NCBI RefSeq assembly: GCF_963576545.1
Contig: NW_026870430.1
Span: 1 to 64,000 of the forward strand
Reading direction: 5' to 3'
Origin: Limanda limanda
Lineage: Eukaryota; Chordata; Actinopteri; Pleuronectiformes; Pleuronectidae
DNA: 64,000 bases
Shown piece after piece: positions 35,661 through 48,947 of the stretch. The notes under the pieces were generated by a model that had not been told where the DNA came from, did not search any database, and saw nothing but the letters and a program-made list of their open reading frames with translations. Both the position numbers and the translations under genes were made by a program. Each line of letters opens with the position of its first letter. Position 1 is the first letter of the stretch.

Positions 35661-38600
35661 AATGGGGTAGCGCGCATCGATCGGTACCATCCTTGAGCTT
35701 CTCCGACTTTCGGAAGGGTTAGGGTTAGGGTTAGGGATGAAAGCACATAGGAGAAAGAGATATTCTTGAATAACTTTTTTTGTGAAGGTCGGAGAGACTT
35801 GCAAGTAGGCTCTACCCCCACTAAATGGGGTAGCGCGCATCGATCGGTACCATCCTTGAGCTTCTCCGACTTTCGGAAGGGTTAGGGTTAGGGTTAGGGA
35901 TGAAAGCACATAGGAGAAAGAGATATTCTTGAATTACTTTTTTTGTGAAGGTCGGAGAGACTTGGAAAGTGGTTGCATCTGGACTAATTTGGGTCCTGCG
36001 GATCGATTGGTACCATCCCCGAGCTTGTACGACCTTCGGAAGAGGTCGACCGACGAAATTCCCCCAAATCTGAGGAGATATTCTTGAATAACTTTTTTTG
36101 TGAAGGTCGGAGAGACTTGCAAGTAGGCTCTACCCCCACTAAATGGGGTAGCGCGCATCGATCGGTACCATCCTTGAGCTTCTCCGACTTTCGGAAGGGT
36201 TAGGGTTAGGGTTAGGGATGAAAGCACATAGGAGAAAGAGATATTCTTGATTAACTTTTTTTGTGAAGGTCGGAGAGACTTGCAAGTAGGCTCTACCCCC
36301 ACTAAATGGGGTAGCGCGCATCGATCGGTACCATCCTTGAGCTTCTCCGACTTTCGGAAGGGTTAGGGTTAGGGTTAGGGATGAAAGCACATAGGAGAAA
36401 GAGATATTCTTGAATAACTTTTTTTGTGAAGGTCGGAGAGACTTGCAAATAGGCTCTACCCCCACTAAATGGGGTAGCGCGCATCGATCGGTACCATCCT
36501 TGAGCTTCTCCGACTTTCGGAAGGGTTAGGGTTAGGGTTAGGGATGAAAGCACATAGGAGAAAGAGATATTCTTGAATAACTTTTTTTGTGAAGGTCGGA
36601 GAGACTTGGAAAGTGGTTGCATCTGGACTAATTTGGGTCCTGCGGATCGATTGGTACCATCCCCGAGCTTGTACGACCTTCGGAAGAGGTCGACCGACGA
36701 AATTCCCCCAAATCTGAGGAGATATTCTTAAATAACTTTTTTTGTGAAGGTCGGAGAGACTTGCAAGTAGGCTCTACCCCCACTAAATGGGGTTGCGCGC
36801 ATCGATCAGTACCATCCTTGAGCTTCTCCGACTTTCGGAAGGGTTAGGGTTAGGGTTAGGGATGAAAGCACATAGGAGAAAGAGATATTCTTGAATAACT
36901 TTTTTTGTGAAGGTCGGAGAGACTTGCAAGTAGGCTCTACCCCCACTAAATGGGGTAGCGCGCATCGATCGGTACCATCCTTGAGCTTCTCCGACTTTCG
37001 GAAGGGTTAGGGTTAGGGTTAGGGATGAAAGCACATAGGAGAAAGAGATATTCTTGAATAACTTTTTTTGTGAAGGTCGGAGAGACTTGCAAGTAGGCTC
37101 TACCCCCACTAAATGGGGTAGCGCGCATCGATCGGTACCATCCTTGAGCTTCTCCGACTTTCGGAAGGGTTAGGGTTAGGGTTAGGGATGAAAGCACATA
37201 GGAGAAAGAGATATTCTTGAATAACTTTTTTTGTGAAGGTCGGAGAGACTTGCAAGTAGGCTCTACCCCCACTAAATGGGGTAGCGCGCATCGATCGGTA
37301 CCATCCTTGAGCTTCTCCGACTTTCGGAAGGGTTAGGGTTAGGGTTAGGGATGAAAGCACATAGGAGAAAGAGATATTCTTGAATAACTTTTTTTGTGAA
37401 GGTCGGAGAGACTTGCAAGTAGGCTCTACCCCCACTAAATGGGGTAGCGCGCATCGATCGGTACCATCCTTGAGCTTCTCCGACTTTCGGAAGGGTTAGG
37501 GTTAGGGTTAGGGATGAAAGCACATAGGAGAAAGAGATATTCTTGAATAACTTTTTTTGTGAAGGTCGGAGAGACTTGCAAGTAGGCTCTACCCCCACTA
37601 AATGGGGTAGCGCGCATCGATCAGTACCATCCTTGAGCTTCTCCGACTTTCGGAAGGGTTAGGGTTAGGGTTAGGGATGAAAGCACATAGGAGAAAGAGA
37701 TATTCTTGAATAACTTTTTTTGTGAAGGTCGGAGAGACTTGGAAAGTGGTTGCATCTGGACTAATTTGGGTCCTGCGGATCGATTGGTACCATCCCCGAG
37801 CTTGTACGACCTTCGGAAGAGGTCGACCGACGAAATTCCCCCAAATCTGAGGAGATATTCTTGAATAACTTTTTTTGTGAAGGTCGGAGAGACTTGCAAG
37901 TAGGCTTTACCCCCACTAAATGGGGTAGCGCGCATCGATCGGTACCATCCTTGAGCTTCTCCGACTTTCGGAAGGGTTAGGGTTAGGGTTAGGGATGAAA
38001 GCACATAGGAGAAAGAGATATTCTTGAATAACTTTTTTTGTGAAAGTCGGAGAGACTTGCAAGTAGGCTCTACCCCCACTAAATGGGGTAGCGCGCATCG
38101 ATCAGTACCATCTTTGAGCTTCTCCGACTTTCGGAAGGGTTAGGGTTAGGGTTAGGGATGAAAGCACATAGGAGAAAGAGATATTCTTGAATAACTTTTT
38201 TTGTGAAGGTCGGAGAGACTTGGAAAGTGGTTGCATCTGGACTAATTTGGGTCCTGCGGATCGATTGGTACCATCCCCGAGCTTGTACGACCTTCGGAAG
38301 AGGTCGACCGACGAAATTCCCCCAAATCTGAGGAGATATTCTTGAATAACTTTTTTTGTGAAGGTCGGAGAGACTTGCAAGTAGGCTCTACCCCCACTAA
38401 ATGGGGTTGCGCACATCGATCAGTACCATCCTTGAGCTTCTCCGACTTTCGGAAGGGTTAGGGTTAGGGATGAAAGCACATAGGAGAAAGAGATATTCTT
38501 GAATAACTTTTTTTGTGAAGGTCGGAGAGACTTGCAAGTAGGCTCTACCCCCACTAAATGGGGTAGCGCGCATCGATCAGTACCATCCTTGAGCTTCTCC

Positions 38601-39461
38601 GACTTTCGGAAGGGTTAGGGTTAGGGTTAGGGATGAAAGCACATAGGAGAAAGAGATATTCTTGAATAACTTTTTTTGTGAAGGTCGGAGAGACTTGCAA
38701 GTAGGCTCTACCCCCACTAAATGGGGTAGCGCGCATCGATCGGTACCATCCTTGAGCTTCTCCGACTTTCGGAAGGGTTAGGGTTAGGGTTAGGGATGAA
38801 AGCACATAGGAGAAAGAGATATTCTTGAATAACTTTTTTTGTGAAGGTCGGAGAGACTTGCAAGTAGGCTCTACCCCCACTAAATGGGGTAGCGCGCATC
38901 GATCGGTACCATCCTTGAGCTTCTCCGACTTTCGGAAGGGTTAGGGTTAGGGTTAGGGATGAAAGCACATAGGAGAAAGAGATATTCTTGAATAACTTTT
39001 TTTGTGAAGGTCGGAGAGACTTGGAAAGTGGTTGCATCTGGACTAATTTGGGTCCTGCAGATCGATTGGTACCATCCCCGAGCTTGTACGACCTTCGGAA
39101 GAGGTCGACCGACGAAATTCCCCCAAATCTGAGGAGATATTCTTGAATAACTTTTTTTGTGAAGGTCGGAGAGACTTGCAAGTAGGCTCTACCCCCACTA
39201 AATGGGGTTGCGCACATCGATCGGTACCATCCTTGAGCTTCTCCGACTTTCGGAAGGGTTAGGGTTAGGGTTAGGGATGAAAGCACATAGGAGAAAGAGA
39301 TATTCTTGAATAACTTTTTTTGTGAAGGTCGGAGAGACTTGCAAGTAGGCTCTACCCCCACTAAATGGGGTAGCGCGCATCGATCGGTACCATCCTTGAG
39401 CTTCTCCGACTTTCGGAAGGGTTAGGGTTAGGGTTAGGGATGAAAGCACATAGGAGAAAGA

Positions 39462-39617
39462 GATATTCTTGAATAACTTTTTTTGTGAAGGTCGGAGAGA
39501 CTTGGAAAGTGGTTGCATCTGGACTAATTTGGGTCCTGCAGATCGATTGGTACCATCCCCGAGCTTGTACGACCTTCGGAAGAGGTCGACCGACGAAATT
39601 CCCCCAAAATCTGAGGA
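39462..39617 (+). repeat. Extra-A B variant, giant block copy 2
   Basis: Exactly 17,559 bp after the leftmost copy, with the same TGCAGATC change and the same AACGTTTTTT mark in the downstream A monomer (about 39794). It therefore came with the block duplication. Confidence 0.92.
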
Positions 39618-41456
39618 GATATTCTTGAATAACTTTTTTTGTGAAGGTCGGAGAGACTTGCAAGTAGGCTCTACCCCCACTAAATGGGGTTGCGCGCATC
39701 GATCAGTACCATCCTTGAGCTTCTCCGACTTTCGGAAGGGTTAGGGTTAGGGTTAGGGATGAAAGCACATAGGAGAAAGAGATATTCTTGAATAACGTTT
39801 TTTGTGAAGGTCGGAGAGACTTGCAAGTAGGCTCTACCCCCACTAAATGGGGTAGCGCGCATCGATCGGTACCATCCTTGAGCTTCTCCGACTTTCGGAA
39901 GGGTTAGGGTTAGGGTTAGGGATGAAAGCACATAGGAGAAAGAGATATTCTTGAATAACTTTTTTTGTGAAGGTCGGAGAGACTTGGAAAGTGGTTGCAT
40001 CTGGACTAATTTGGGTCCTGCAGATCGATTGGTACCATCCCCGAGCTTGTACGACCTTCGGAAGAGGTCGACCGACGAAATTCCCCCAAATCTGAGGAGA
40101 TATTCTTGAATAACTTTTTTTGTGAAGGTCGGAGAGACTTGCAAGTAGGCTCTACCCCCACTAAATGGGGTTGCGCGCATCGATCAGTACCATCCTTGAG
40201 CTTCTCCGACTTTCGGAAGGGTTAGGGTTAGGGTTAGGGATGAAAGCACATAGGAGAAAGAGATATTCTTGAATAACTTTTTTTGTGAAGGTCGGAGAGA
40301 CTTGCAAGTAGGCTCTACCCCCACTAAATGGGGTAGCGCGCATCGATCGGTACCATCCTTGAGCTTCTCCGACTTTCGGAAGGGTTAGGGTTAGGGTTAG
40401 GGATGAAAGCACATAGGAGAAAGAGATATTCTTGAATAACTTTTTTTGTGAAGGTCGGAGAGACTTGCAAGTAGGCTCTACCCCCACTAAATGGGGTAGC
40501 GCGCATCGATCGGTACCATCCTTGAGCTTCTCCGACTTTCGGAAGGGTTAGGGTTAGGGTTAGGGATGAAAGCACATAGGAGAAAGAGATATTCTTGAAT
40601 AACTTTTTTTGTGAAGGTCGGAGAGACTTGCAAGTAGGCTCTACCCCCACTAAATGGGGTAGCGCGCATCGATCGGTACCATCCTTGAGCTTCTCCGACT
40701 TTCGGAAGGGTTAGGGTTAGGGTTAGGGATGAAAGCACATAGGAGAAAGAGATATTCTTGAATAACTTTTTTTGTGAAGGTCGGAGAGACTTGCAAGTAG
40801 GCTCTACCCCCACTAAATGGGGTAGCGCGCATCGATCGGTACCATCCTTGAGCTTCTCCGACTTTCGGAAGGGTTAGGGTTAGGGTTAGGGATGAAAGCA
40901 CATAGGAGAAAGAGATATTCTTGAATAACTTTTTTTGTGAAGGTCGGAGAGACTTGCAAGTAGGCTCTACCCCCACTAAATGGGGTAGCGCGCATCGATC
41001 AGTACCATCCTTGAGCTTCTCCGACTTTCGGAAGGGTTAGGGTTAGGGTTAGGGATGAAAGCACATAGGAGAAAGAGATATTCTTGAATAACTTTTTTTG
41101 TGAAGGTCGGAGAGACTTGGAAAGTGGTTGCATCTGGACTAATTTGGGTCCTGCGGATCGATTGGTACCATCCCCGAGCTTGTACGACCTTCGGAAGAGG
41201 TCGACCGACGAAATTCCCCCAAATCTGAGGAGATATTCTTGAATAACTTTTTTTGTGAAGGTCGGAGAGACTTGCAAGTAGGCTTTACCCCCACTAAATG
41301 GGGTAGCGCGCATCGATCGGTACCATCCTTGAGCTTCTCCGACTTTCGGAAGGGTTAGGGTTAGGGTTAGGGATGAAAGCACATAGGAGAAAGAGATATT
41401 CTTGAATAACTTTTTTTGTGAAGGTCGGAGAGACTTGCAAGTAGGCTCTACCCCCA

Positions 41457-44400
41457 CTAAATGGGGTAGCGCGCATCGATCGGTACCATCCTTGAGCTTC
41501 TCCGACTTTCGGAAGGGTTAGGGTTAGGGTTAGGGATGAAAGCACATAGGAGAAAGAGATATTCTTGAATAACTTTTTTTGTGAAGGTCGGAGAGACTTG
41601 CAAGTAGGCTCTACCCCCACTAAATGGGGTAGCGCGCATCGATCGGTACCATCCTTGAGCTTCTCCGACTTTCGGAAGGGTTAGGGTTAGGGTTAGGGAT
41701 GAAAGCACATAGGAGAAAGAGATATTCTTGAATAACTTTTTTTGTGAAGGTCGGAGAGACTTGGAAAGTGGTTGCATCTGGACTAATTTGGGTCCTGCGG
41801 ATCGATTGGTACCATCCCCGAGCTTGTACGACCTTCGGAAGAGGTCGACCGACGAAATTCCCCCAAATCTGAGGAGATATTCTTGAATAACTTTTTTTGT
41901 GAAGGTCGGAGAGACTTGCAAGTAGGCTCTACCCCCACTAAATGGGGTTGCGCGCATCGATCGGTACCATCCTTGAGCTTCTCCGACTTTCGGAAGGGTT
42001 AGGGTTAGGGTTAGGGATGAAAGCACATAGGAGAAAGAGATATTCTTGAATAACTTTTTTTGTGAAGGTCGGAGAGACTTGCAAGTAGGCTCTACCCCCA
42101 CTAAATGGGGTAGCGCGCATCGATCGGTACCATCCTTGAGCTTCTCCGACTTTCGGAAGGGTTAGGGTTAGGGTTAGGGATGAAAGCACATAGGAGAAAG
42201 AGATATTCTTGAATAACTTTTTTTGTGAAGGTCGGAGAGACTTGGAAAGTGGTTGCATCTGGACTAATTTGGGTCCTGCAGATCGATTGGTACCATCCCC
42301 GAGCTTGTACGACCTTCGGAAGTGGTCGACCGACGAAATTCCCCCAAATCTGAGGAGATATTCTTGAATAACTTTTTTTGTGAAGGTCGGAGAGACTTGC
42401 AAGTAGGCTCTACCCCCACTAAATGGGGTTGCGCGCATCGATCGGTACCATCCTTGAGCTTCTCCGACTTTCGGAAGGGTTAGGGTTAGGGTTAGGGATG
42501 AAAGCACATAGGAGAAAGAGATATTCTTGAATAACTTTTTTTGTGAAGGTCGGAGAGACTTGCAAGTAGGCTCTACCCCCACTAAATGGGGTAGCGCGCA
42601 TCGATCGGTACCATCCTTGAGCTTCTCCGACTTTCGGAAGGGTTAGGGTTAGGGTTAGGGATGAAAGCACATAGGAGAAAGAGATATTCTTGAATAACTT
42701 TTTTTGTGAAGGTCGGAGAGACTTGGAAAGTGGTTGCATCTGGACTAATTTGGGTCCTGCAGATCGATTGGTACCATCCCCGAGCTTGTACGACCTTCGG
42801 AAGAGGTCGACCGACGAAATTCCCCCAAAATCTGAGGAGATATTCTTGAATAACTTTTTTTGTGAAGGTCGGAGAGACTTGCAAGTAGGCTCTACCCCCA
42901 CTAAATGGGGTTGCGCGCATCGATCAGTACCATCCTTGAGCTTCTCCGACTTTCGGAAGGGTTAGGGTTAGGGTTAGGGATGAAAGCACATAGGAGAAAG
43001 AGATATTCTTGAATAACTTTTTTTGTGAAGGTCGGAGAGACTTGCAAGTAGGCTCTACCCCCACTAAATGGGGTAGCGCGCATCGATCGGTACCATCCTT
43101 GAGCTTCTCCGACTTTCGGAAGGGTTAGGGTTAGGGTTAGGGATGAAAGCACATAGGAGAAAGAGATATTCTTGAATAACTTTTTTTGTGAAGGTCGGAG
43201 AGACTTGGAAAGTGGTTGCATCTGGACTAATTTGGGTCCTGCGGATCGATTGGTACCATCCCCGAGCTTGTACGACCTTCGGAAGAGGTCGACCGACGAA
43301 ATTCCCCCAAATCTGAGGAGATATTCTTGAATAACTTTTTTTGTGAAGGTCGGAGAGACTTGCAAGTAGGCTCTACCCCCACTAAATGGGGTTGCGCGCA
43401 TCGATCAGTACCATCCTTGAGCTTCTCCGACTTTCGGAAGGGTTAGGGTTAGGGATGAAAGCACATAGGAGAAAGAGATATTCTTGAATAACTTTTTTTG
43501 TGAAGGTCGGAGAGACTTGCAAGTAGGCTCTACCCCCACTAAATGGGGTAGCGCGCATCGATCGGTACCATCCTTGAGCTTCTCCGACTTTCGGAAGGGT
43601 TAGGGTTAGGGTTAGGGATGAAAGCACATAGGAGAAAGAGATATTCTTGAATAACTTTTTTTGTGAAGGTCGGAGAGACTTGCAAGTAGGCTCTACCCCC
43701 ACTAAATGGGGTAGCGCACATCGATCGGTACCATCCTTGAGCTTCTCCGACTTTCGGAAGGGTTAGGGTTAGGGTTAGGGATGAAAGCACATAGGAGAAA
43801 GAGATATTCTTGAATAACTTTTTTTGTGAAGGTCGGAGAGACTTGCAAGTAGGCTCTACCCCCACTAAATGGGGTAGCGCGCATCGATCGGTACCATCCT
43901 TGAGCTTCTCCGACTTTCGGAAGGGTTAGGGTTAGGGTTAGGGATGAAAGCACATAGGAGAAAGAGATATTCTTGAATAACTTTTTTTGTGAAGGTCGGA
44001 GAGACTTGCAAGTAGGCTCTACCCCCACTAAATGGGGTAGCGCGCATCGATCGGTACCATCCTTGAGCTTCTCCGACTTTCGGAAGGGTTAGGGTTAGGG
44101 TTAGGGATGAAAGCACATAGGAGAAAGAGATATTCTTGAATAACTTTTTTTGTGAAGGTCGGAGAGACTTGCAAGTAGGCTCTACCCCCACTAAATGGGG
44201 TAGCGCGCATCGATCAGTACCATCCTTGAGCTTCTCCGACTTTCGGAAGGGTTAGGGTTAGGGTTAGGGATGAAAGCACATAGGAGAAAGAGATATTCTT
44301 GAATAACTTTTTTTGTGAAGGTCGGAGAGACTTGGAAAGTGGTTGCATCTGGACTAATTTGGGTCCTGCGGATCGATTGGTACCATCCCCGAGCTTGTAC

Positions 44401-44672
44401 GACCTTCGGAAGAGGTCGACCGACGAAATTCCCCCAAATCTGAGGAGATATTCTTGAATAACTTTTTTTGTGAAGGTCGGAGAGACTTGCAAGTAGGCTT
44501 TACCCCCACTAAATGGGGTAGCGCGCATCGATCGGTACCATCCTTGAGCTTCTCCGACTTTCGGAAGGGTTAGGGTTAGGGTTAGGGATGAAAGCACATA
44601 GGAGAAAGAGATATTCTTGAATAACTTTTTTTGTGAAGGTCGGAGAGACTTGCAAGTAGGCTCTACCCCCAC
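41457..44672 (+). repeat. Segmental copy of about 38.2-41.5 kb
   Basis: Markers 42244, 42725, 43207 and 44334. They follow 39023, 39504, 39986 and 41119 by 3,221 bp, or 3,215 bp after one TTAGGG was lost at 43440. The first B (41763) is spaced differently from its expected partner, so the copy boundary lies near 41.5-42 kb. GAAGTGGTCG in the B at 42244 is a private change. Confidence 0.8.
42683..42838 (+). repeat. Extra-A B variant, third copy
   Basis: 3,221 bp after the previous one, inside the segmental copy of 38.2-41.5 kb. The downstream AACGTTTTTT mark is absent here; the A after it has the ordinary AACTTTTTTT. Confidence 0.92.
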
Positions 44673-44772
44673 TAAATGGGGTAGCGCGCATCGATCAGTA
44701 CCATCCTTGAGCTTCTCCGACTTTCGGAAGGGTTAGGGTTAGGGTTAGGGATGAAAGCACATAGGAGAAAGA

Positions 44773-46060
44773 GATATTCTTGAATAACTTTTTTTGTGAA
44801 GGTCGGAGAGACTTGGAAAGTGGTTGCATCTGGACTAATTTGGGTCCTGCGGATCGATTGGTACCATCCCCGAGCTTGTACGACCTTCGGAAGAGGTCGA
44901 CCGACGAAATTCCCCCAAATCTGAGGAGATATTCTTGAATAACTTTTTTTGTGAAGGTCGGAGAGACTTGCAAGTAGGCTCTACCCCCACTAAATGGGGT
45001 TGCGCACATCGATCAGTACCATCCTTGAGCTTCTCCGACTTTCGGAAGGGTTAGGGTTAGGGTTAGGGATGAAAGCACATAGGAGAAAGAGATATTCTTG
45101 AATAACTTTTTTTGTGAAGGTCGGAGAGACTTGCAAGTAGGCTCTACCCCCACTAAATGGGGTAGCGCGCATCGATCGGTACCATCCTTGAGCTTCTCCG
45201 ACTTTCGGAAGGGTTAGGGTTAGGGTTAGGGATGAAAGCACATAGGAGAAAGAGATATTCTTGAATAACTTTTTTTGTGAAGGTCGGAGAGACTTGCAAG
45301 TAGGCTCTACCCCCACTAAATGGGGTAGCGCGCATCGATCGGTACCATCCTTGAGCTTCTCCGACTTTCGGAAGGGTTAGGGTTAGGGTTAGGGATGAAA
45401 GCACATAGGAGAAAGAGATATTCTTGAATAACTTTTTTTGTGAAGGTCGGAGAGACTTGCAAGTAGGCTCTACCCCCACTAAATGGGGTAGCGCGCATCG
45501 ATCGGTACCATCCTTGAGCTTCTCCGACTTTCGGAAGGGTTAGGGTTAGGGTTAGGGATGAAAGCACATAGGAGAAAGAGATATTCTTGAATAACTTTTT
45601 TTGTGAAGGTCGGAGAGACTTGGAAAGTGGTTGCATCTGGACTAATTTGGGTCCTGCAGATCGATTGGTACCATCCCCGAGCTTGTACGACCTTCGGAAG
45701 AGGTCGACCGACGAAATTCCCCCAAATCTGAGGAGATATTCTTGAATAACTTTTTTTGTGAAGGTCGGAGAGACTTGCAAGTAGGCTCTACCCCCACTAA
45801 ATGGGGTTGCGCGCATCGATCGGTACCATCCTTGAGCTTCTCCGACTTTCGGAAGGGTTAGGGTTAGGGTTAGGGATGAAAGCACATAGGAGAAAGAGAT
45901 ATTCTTGAATAACTTTTTTTGTGAAGGTCGGAGAGACTTGCAAGTAGGCTGTACCCCCACTAAATGGGGTAGCGCGCATCGATCAGTACCATCCTTGAGC
46001 TTCTCCGACTTTCGGAAGGGTTAGGGTTAGGGTTAGGGATGAAAGCACATAGGAGAAAGA
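44773..46060 (+). repeat. 1,288-bp tandem duplication, first copy (B4A B... unit)
   Basis: Markers 44815 and 45622, with A runs 4 and 2. Both recur 1,288 bp later at 46103 and 46910. One A has GGCTGTACCCC at 45951, a C-to-G change absent from its positional partner. Confidence 0.83.
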
Positions 46061-47348
46061 GATATTCTTGAATAACTTTTTTTGTGAAGGTCGGAGAGAC
46101 TTGGAAAGTGGTTGCATCTGGACTAATTTGGGTCCTGCGGATCGATTGGTACCATCCCCGAGCTTGTACGACCTTCGGAAGAGGTCGACCGACGAAATTC
46201 CCCCAAATCTGAGGAGATATTCTTGAATAACTTTTTTTGTGAAGGTCGGAGAGACTTGCAAGTAGGCTCTACCCCCACTAAATGGGGTTGCGCACATCGA
46301 TCAGTACCATCCTTGAGCTTCTCCGACTTTCGGAAGGGTTAGGGTTAGGGTTAGGGATGAAAGCACATAGGAGAAAGAGATATTCTTGAATAACTTTTTT
46401 TGTGAAGGTCGGAGAGACTTGCAAGTAGGCTCTACCCCCACTAAATGGGGTAGCGCGCATCGATCGGTACCATCCTTGAGCTTCTCCGACTTTCGGAAGG
46501 GTTAGGGTTAGGGTTAGGGATGAAAGCACATAGGAGAAAGAGATATTCTTGAATAACTTTTTTTGTGAAGGTCGGAGAGACTTGCAAGTAGGCTCTACCC
46601 CCACTAAATGGGGTAGCGCGCATCGATCGGTACCATCCTTGAGCTTCTCCGACTTTCGGAAGGGTTAGGGTTAGGGTTAGGGATGAAAGCACATAGGAGA
46701 AAGAGATATTCTTGAATAACTTTTTTTGTGAAGGTCGGAGAGACTTGCAAGTAGGCTCTACCCCCACTAAATGGGGTAGCGCGCATCGATCGGTACCATC
46801 CTTGAGCTTCTCCGACTTTCGGAAGGGTTAGGGTTAGGGTTAGGGATGAAAGCACATAGGAGAAAGAGATATTCTTGAATAACTTTTTTTGTGAAGGTCG
46901 GAGAGACTTGGAAAGTGGTTGCATCTGGACTAATTTGGGTCCTGCAGATCGATTGGTACCATCCCCGAGCTTGTACGACCTTCGGAAGAGGTCGACCGAC
47001 GAAATTCCCCCAAATCTGAGGAGATATTCTTGAATAACTTTTTTTGTGAAGGTCGGAGAGACTTGCAAGTAGGCTCTACCCCCACTAAATGGGGTTGCGC
47101 GCATCGATCGGTACCATCCTTGAGCTTCTCCGACTTTCGGAAGGGTTAGGGTTAGGGTTAGGGATGAAAGCACATAGGAGAAAGAGATATTCTTGAATAA
47201 CTTTTTTTGTGAAGGTCGGAGAGACTTGCAAGTAGGCTCTACCCCCACTAAATGGGGTAGCGCGCATCGATCGGTACCATCCTTGAGCTTCTCCGACTTT
47301 CGGAAGGGTTAGGGTTAGGGTTAGGGATGAAAGCACATAGGAGAAAGA
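46061..47348 (+). repeat. 1,288-bp tandem duplication, second copy
   Basis: Markers 46103 and 46910. The equivalent segment in the 48.8-52.2 kb copy has only one such unit, so the duplication happened after, or was lost from, the other copy. Confidence 0.83.
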
Positions 47349-47950
47349 GATATTCTTGAATAACTTTTTTTGTGAAGGTCGGAGAGACTTGGAAAGTGGT
47401 TGCATCTGGACTAATTTGGGTCCTGCAGATCGATTGGTACCATCCCCGAGCTTGTACGACCTTCGGAAGAGGTCGACCGACGAAATTCCCCCAAATCTGA
47501 GGAGATATTCTTGAATAACTTTTTTTGTGAAGGTCGGAGAGACTTGCAAGTAGGCTGTACCCCCACTAAATGGGGTTGCGCGCATCGATCAGTACCATCC
47601 TTGAGCTTCTCCGACTTTCGGAAGGGTTAGGGTTAGGGTTAGGGATGAAAGCACATAGGAGAAAGAGATATTCTTGAATAACTTTTTTTGTGAAGGTCGG
47701 AGAGACTTGCAAGTAGGCTCTACCCCCACTAAATGGGGTAGCGCGCATCGATCGGTACCATCCTTGAGCTTCTCCGACTTTCGGAAGGGTTAGGGTTAGG
47801 GTTAGGGATGAAAGCACATAGGAGAAAGAGATATTCTTGAATAACTTTTTTTGTGAAGGTCGGAGAGACTTGCAAGTAGGCTCTACCCCCACTAAATGGG
47901 GTAGCGCGCATCGATCGGTACCATCCTTGAGCTTCTCCGACTTTCGGAAG

Positions 47951-47958
47951 GGATAGGG
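47951..47958 (+). repeat. Mutated telomeric unit (TTAGGG to ATAGGG)
   Basis: T-to-A at 47953 in the first unit. GGG runs are unaffected, only a loop base. The +4,821 bp partner is intact. Confidence 0.88.
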
Positions 47959-48440
47959 TTAGGGTTAGGGATGAAAGCACATAGGAGAAAGAGATATTCT
48001 TGAATAACTTTTTTTGTGAAGGTCGGAGAGACTTGGAAAGTGGTTGCATCTGGACTAATTTGGGTCCTGCGGATCGATTGGTACCATCCCCGAGCTTGTA
48101 CGACCTTCGGAAGAGGTCGACCGACGAAATTCCCCCAAATCTGAGGAGATATTCTTGAATAACTTTTTTTGTGAAGGTCGGAGAGACTTGCAAGTAGGCT
48201 CTACCCCCACTAAATGGGGTTGCGCGCATCGATCGGTACCATCCTTGAGCTTCTCCGACTTTCGGAAGGGTTAGGGTTAGGGTTAGGGATGAAAGCACAT
48301 AGGAGAAAGAGATATTCTTGAATAACTTTTTTTGTGAAGGTCGGAGAGACTTGCAAGTAGGCTCTACCCCCACTAAATGGGGTAGCGCGCATCGATCAGT
48401 ACCATCCTTGAGCTTCTCCGACTTTCGGAAGGGTTAGGGT

Positions 48441-48447
48441 TAGTGTT
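48441..48447 (+). repeat. Mutated telomeric G run (TTAGGG to TTAGTG)
   Basis: G-to-T at 48444 breaks one of the four G runs, so this copy can no longer form the standard four-tract quadruplex. The +4,821 bp partner is intact. Confidence 0.88.
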
Positions 48448-48791
48448 AGGGATGAAAGCACATAGGAGAAAGAGATATTCTTGAATAACTTTTTTTGTGA
48501 AGGTCGGAGAGACTTGGAAAGTGGTTGCATCTGGACTAATTTGGGTCCTGCAGATCGATTGGTACCATCCCCGAGCTTGTACGACCTTCGGAAGAGGTCG
48601 ACCGACGAAATTCCCCCAAATCTGAGGAGATATTCTTGAATAACTTTTTTTGTGAAGGTCGGAGAGACTTGCAAGTAGGCTCTACCCCCACTAAATGGGG
48701 TTGCGCGCATCGATCAGTACCATCCTTGAGCTTCTCCGACTTTCGGAAGGGTTAGGGTTAGGGTTAGGGATGAAAGCACATAGGAGAAAGA

Positions 48792-48947
48792 GATATTCTT
48801 GAATAACTTTTTTTGTGAAGGTCGGAGAGACTTGGAAAGTGGTTGCATCTGGACTAATTTGGGTCCTGCAGATCGATTGGTACCATCCCCGAGCTTGTAC
48901 GACCTTCGGAAGAGGTCGACCGACGAAATTCCCCCAAAATCTGAGGA
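48792..48947 (+). repeat. Extra-A B variant, fourth copy
   Basis: 6,109 bp after the third copy. It follows another B (48516) by only one A, a spacing otherwise seen only in zone I. Confidence 0.92.

Larger units (their letters stand above)
23898..41456 (+). repeat. Giant higher-order block, copy 2 (about 17.56 kb)
   Basis: Copy 2 can be derived from copy 1 by six length events, in order: loss of one TTAGGG at 29597; absence of the 807-bp duplication near 30.7 kb; gain of a 3,385-bp tandem duplication ending near 35.5 kb; loss of 481 bp (B plus 2A) near 35 kb; a one-base deletion near 35658; and one more TTAGGG at 38455 than at 20902. Running offsets 15463, 15457, 14650, 18035, 17554, 17553 and 17559 account for every B marker I checked. 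Confidence 0.88.
47349..48791 (+). repeat. Segment with partner at +4,821 bp
   Basis: Markers 47391, 48035 and 48516 match 52212, 52856 and 53337. The segment carries two damaged telomeric tracts (47953 and 48444) that are intact in the partner, and GGCTGTACCCC at 47557. Confidence 0.8.
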
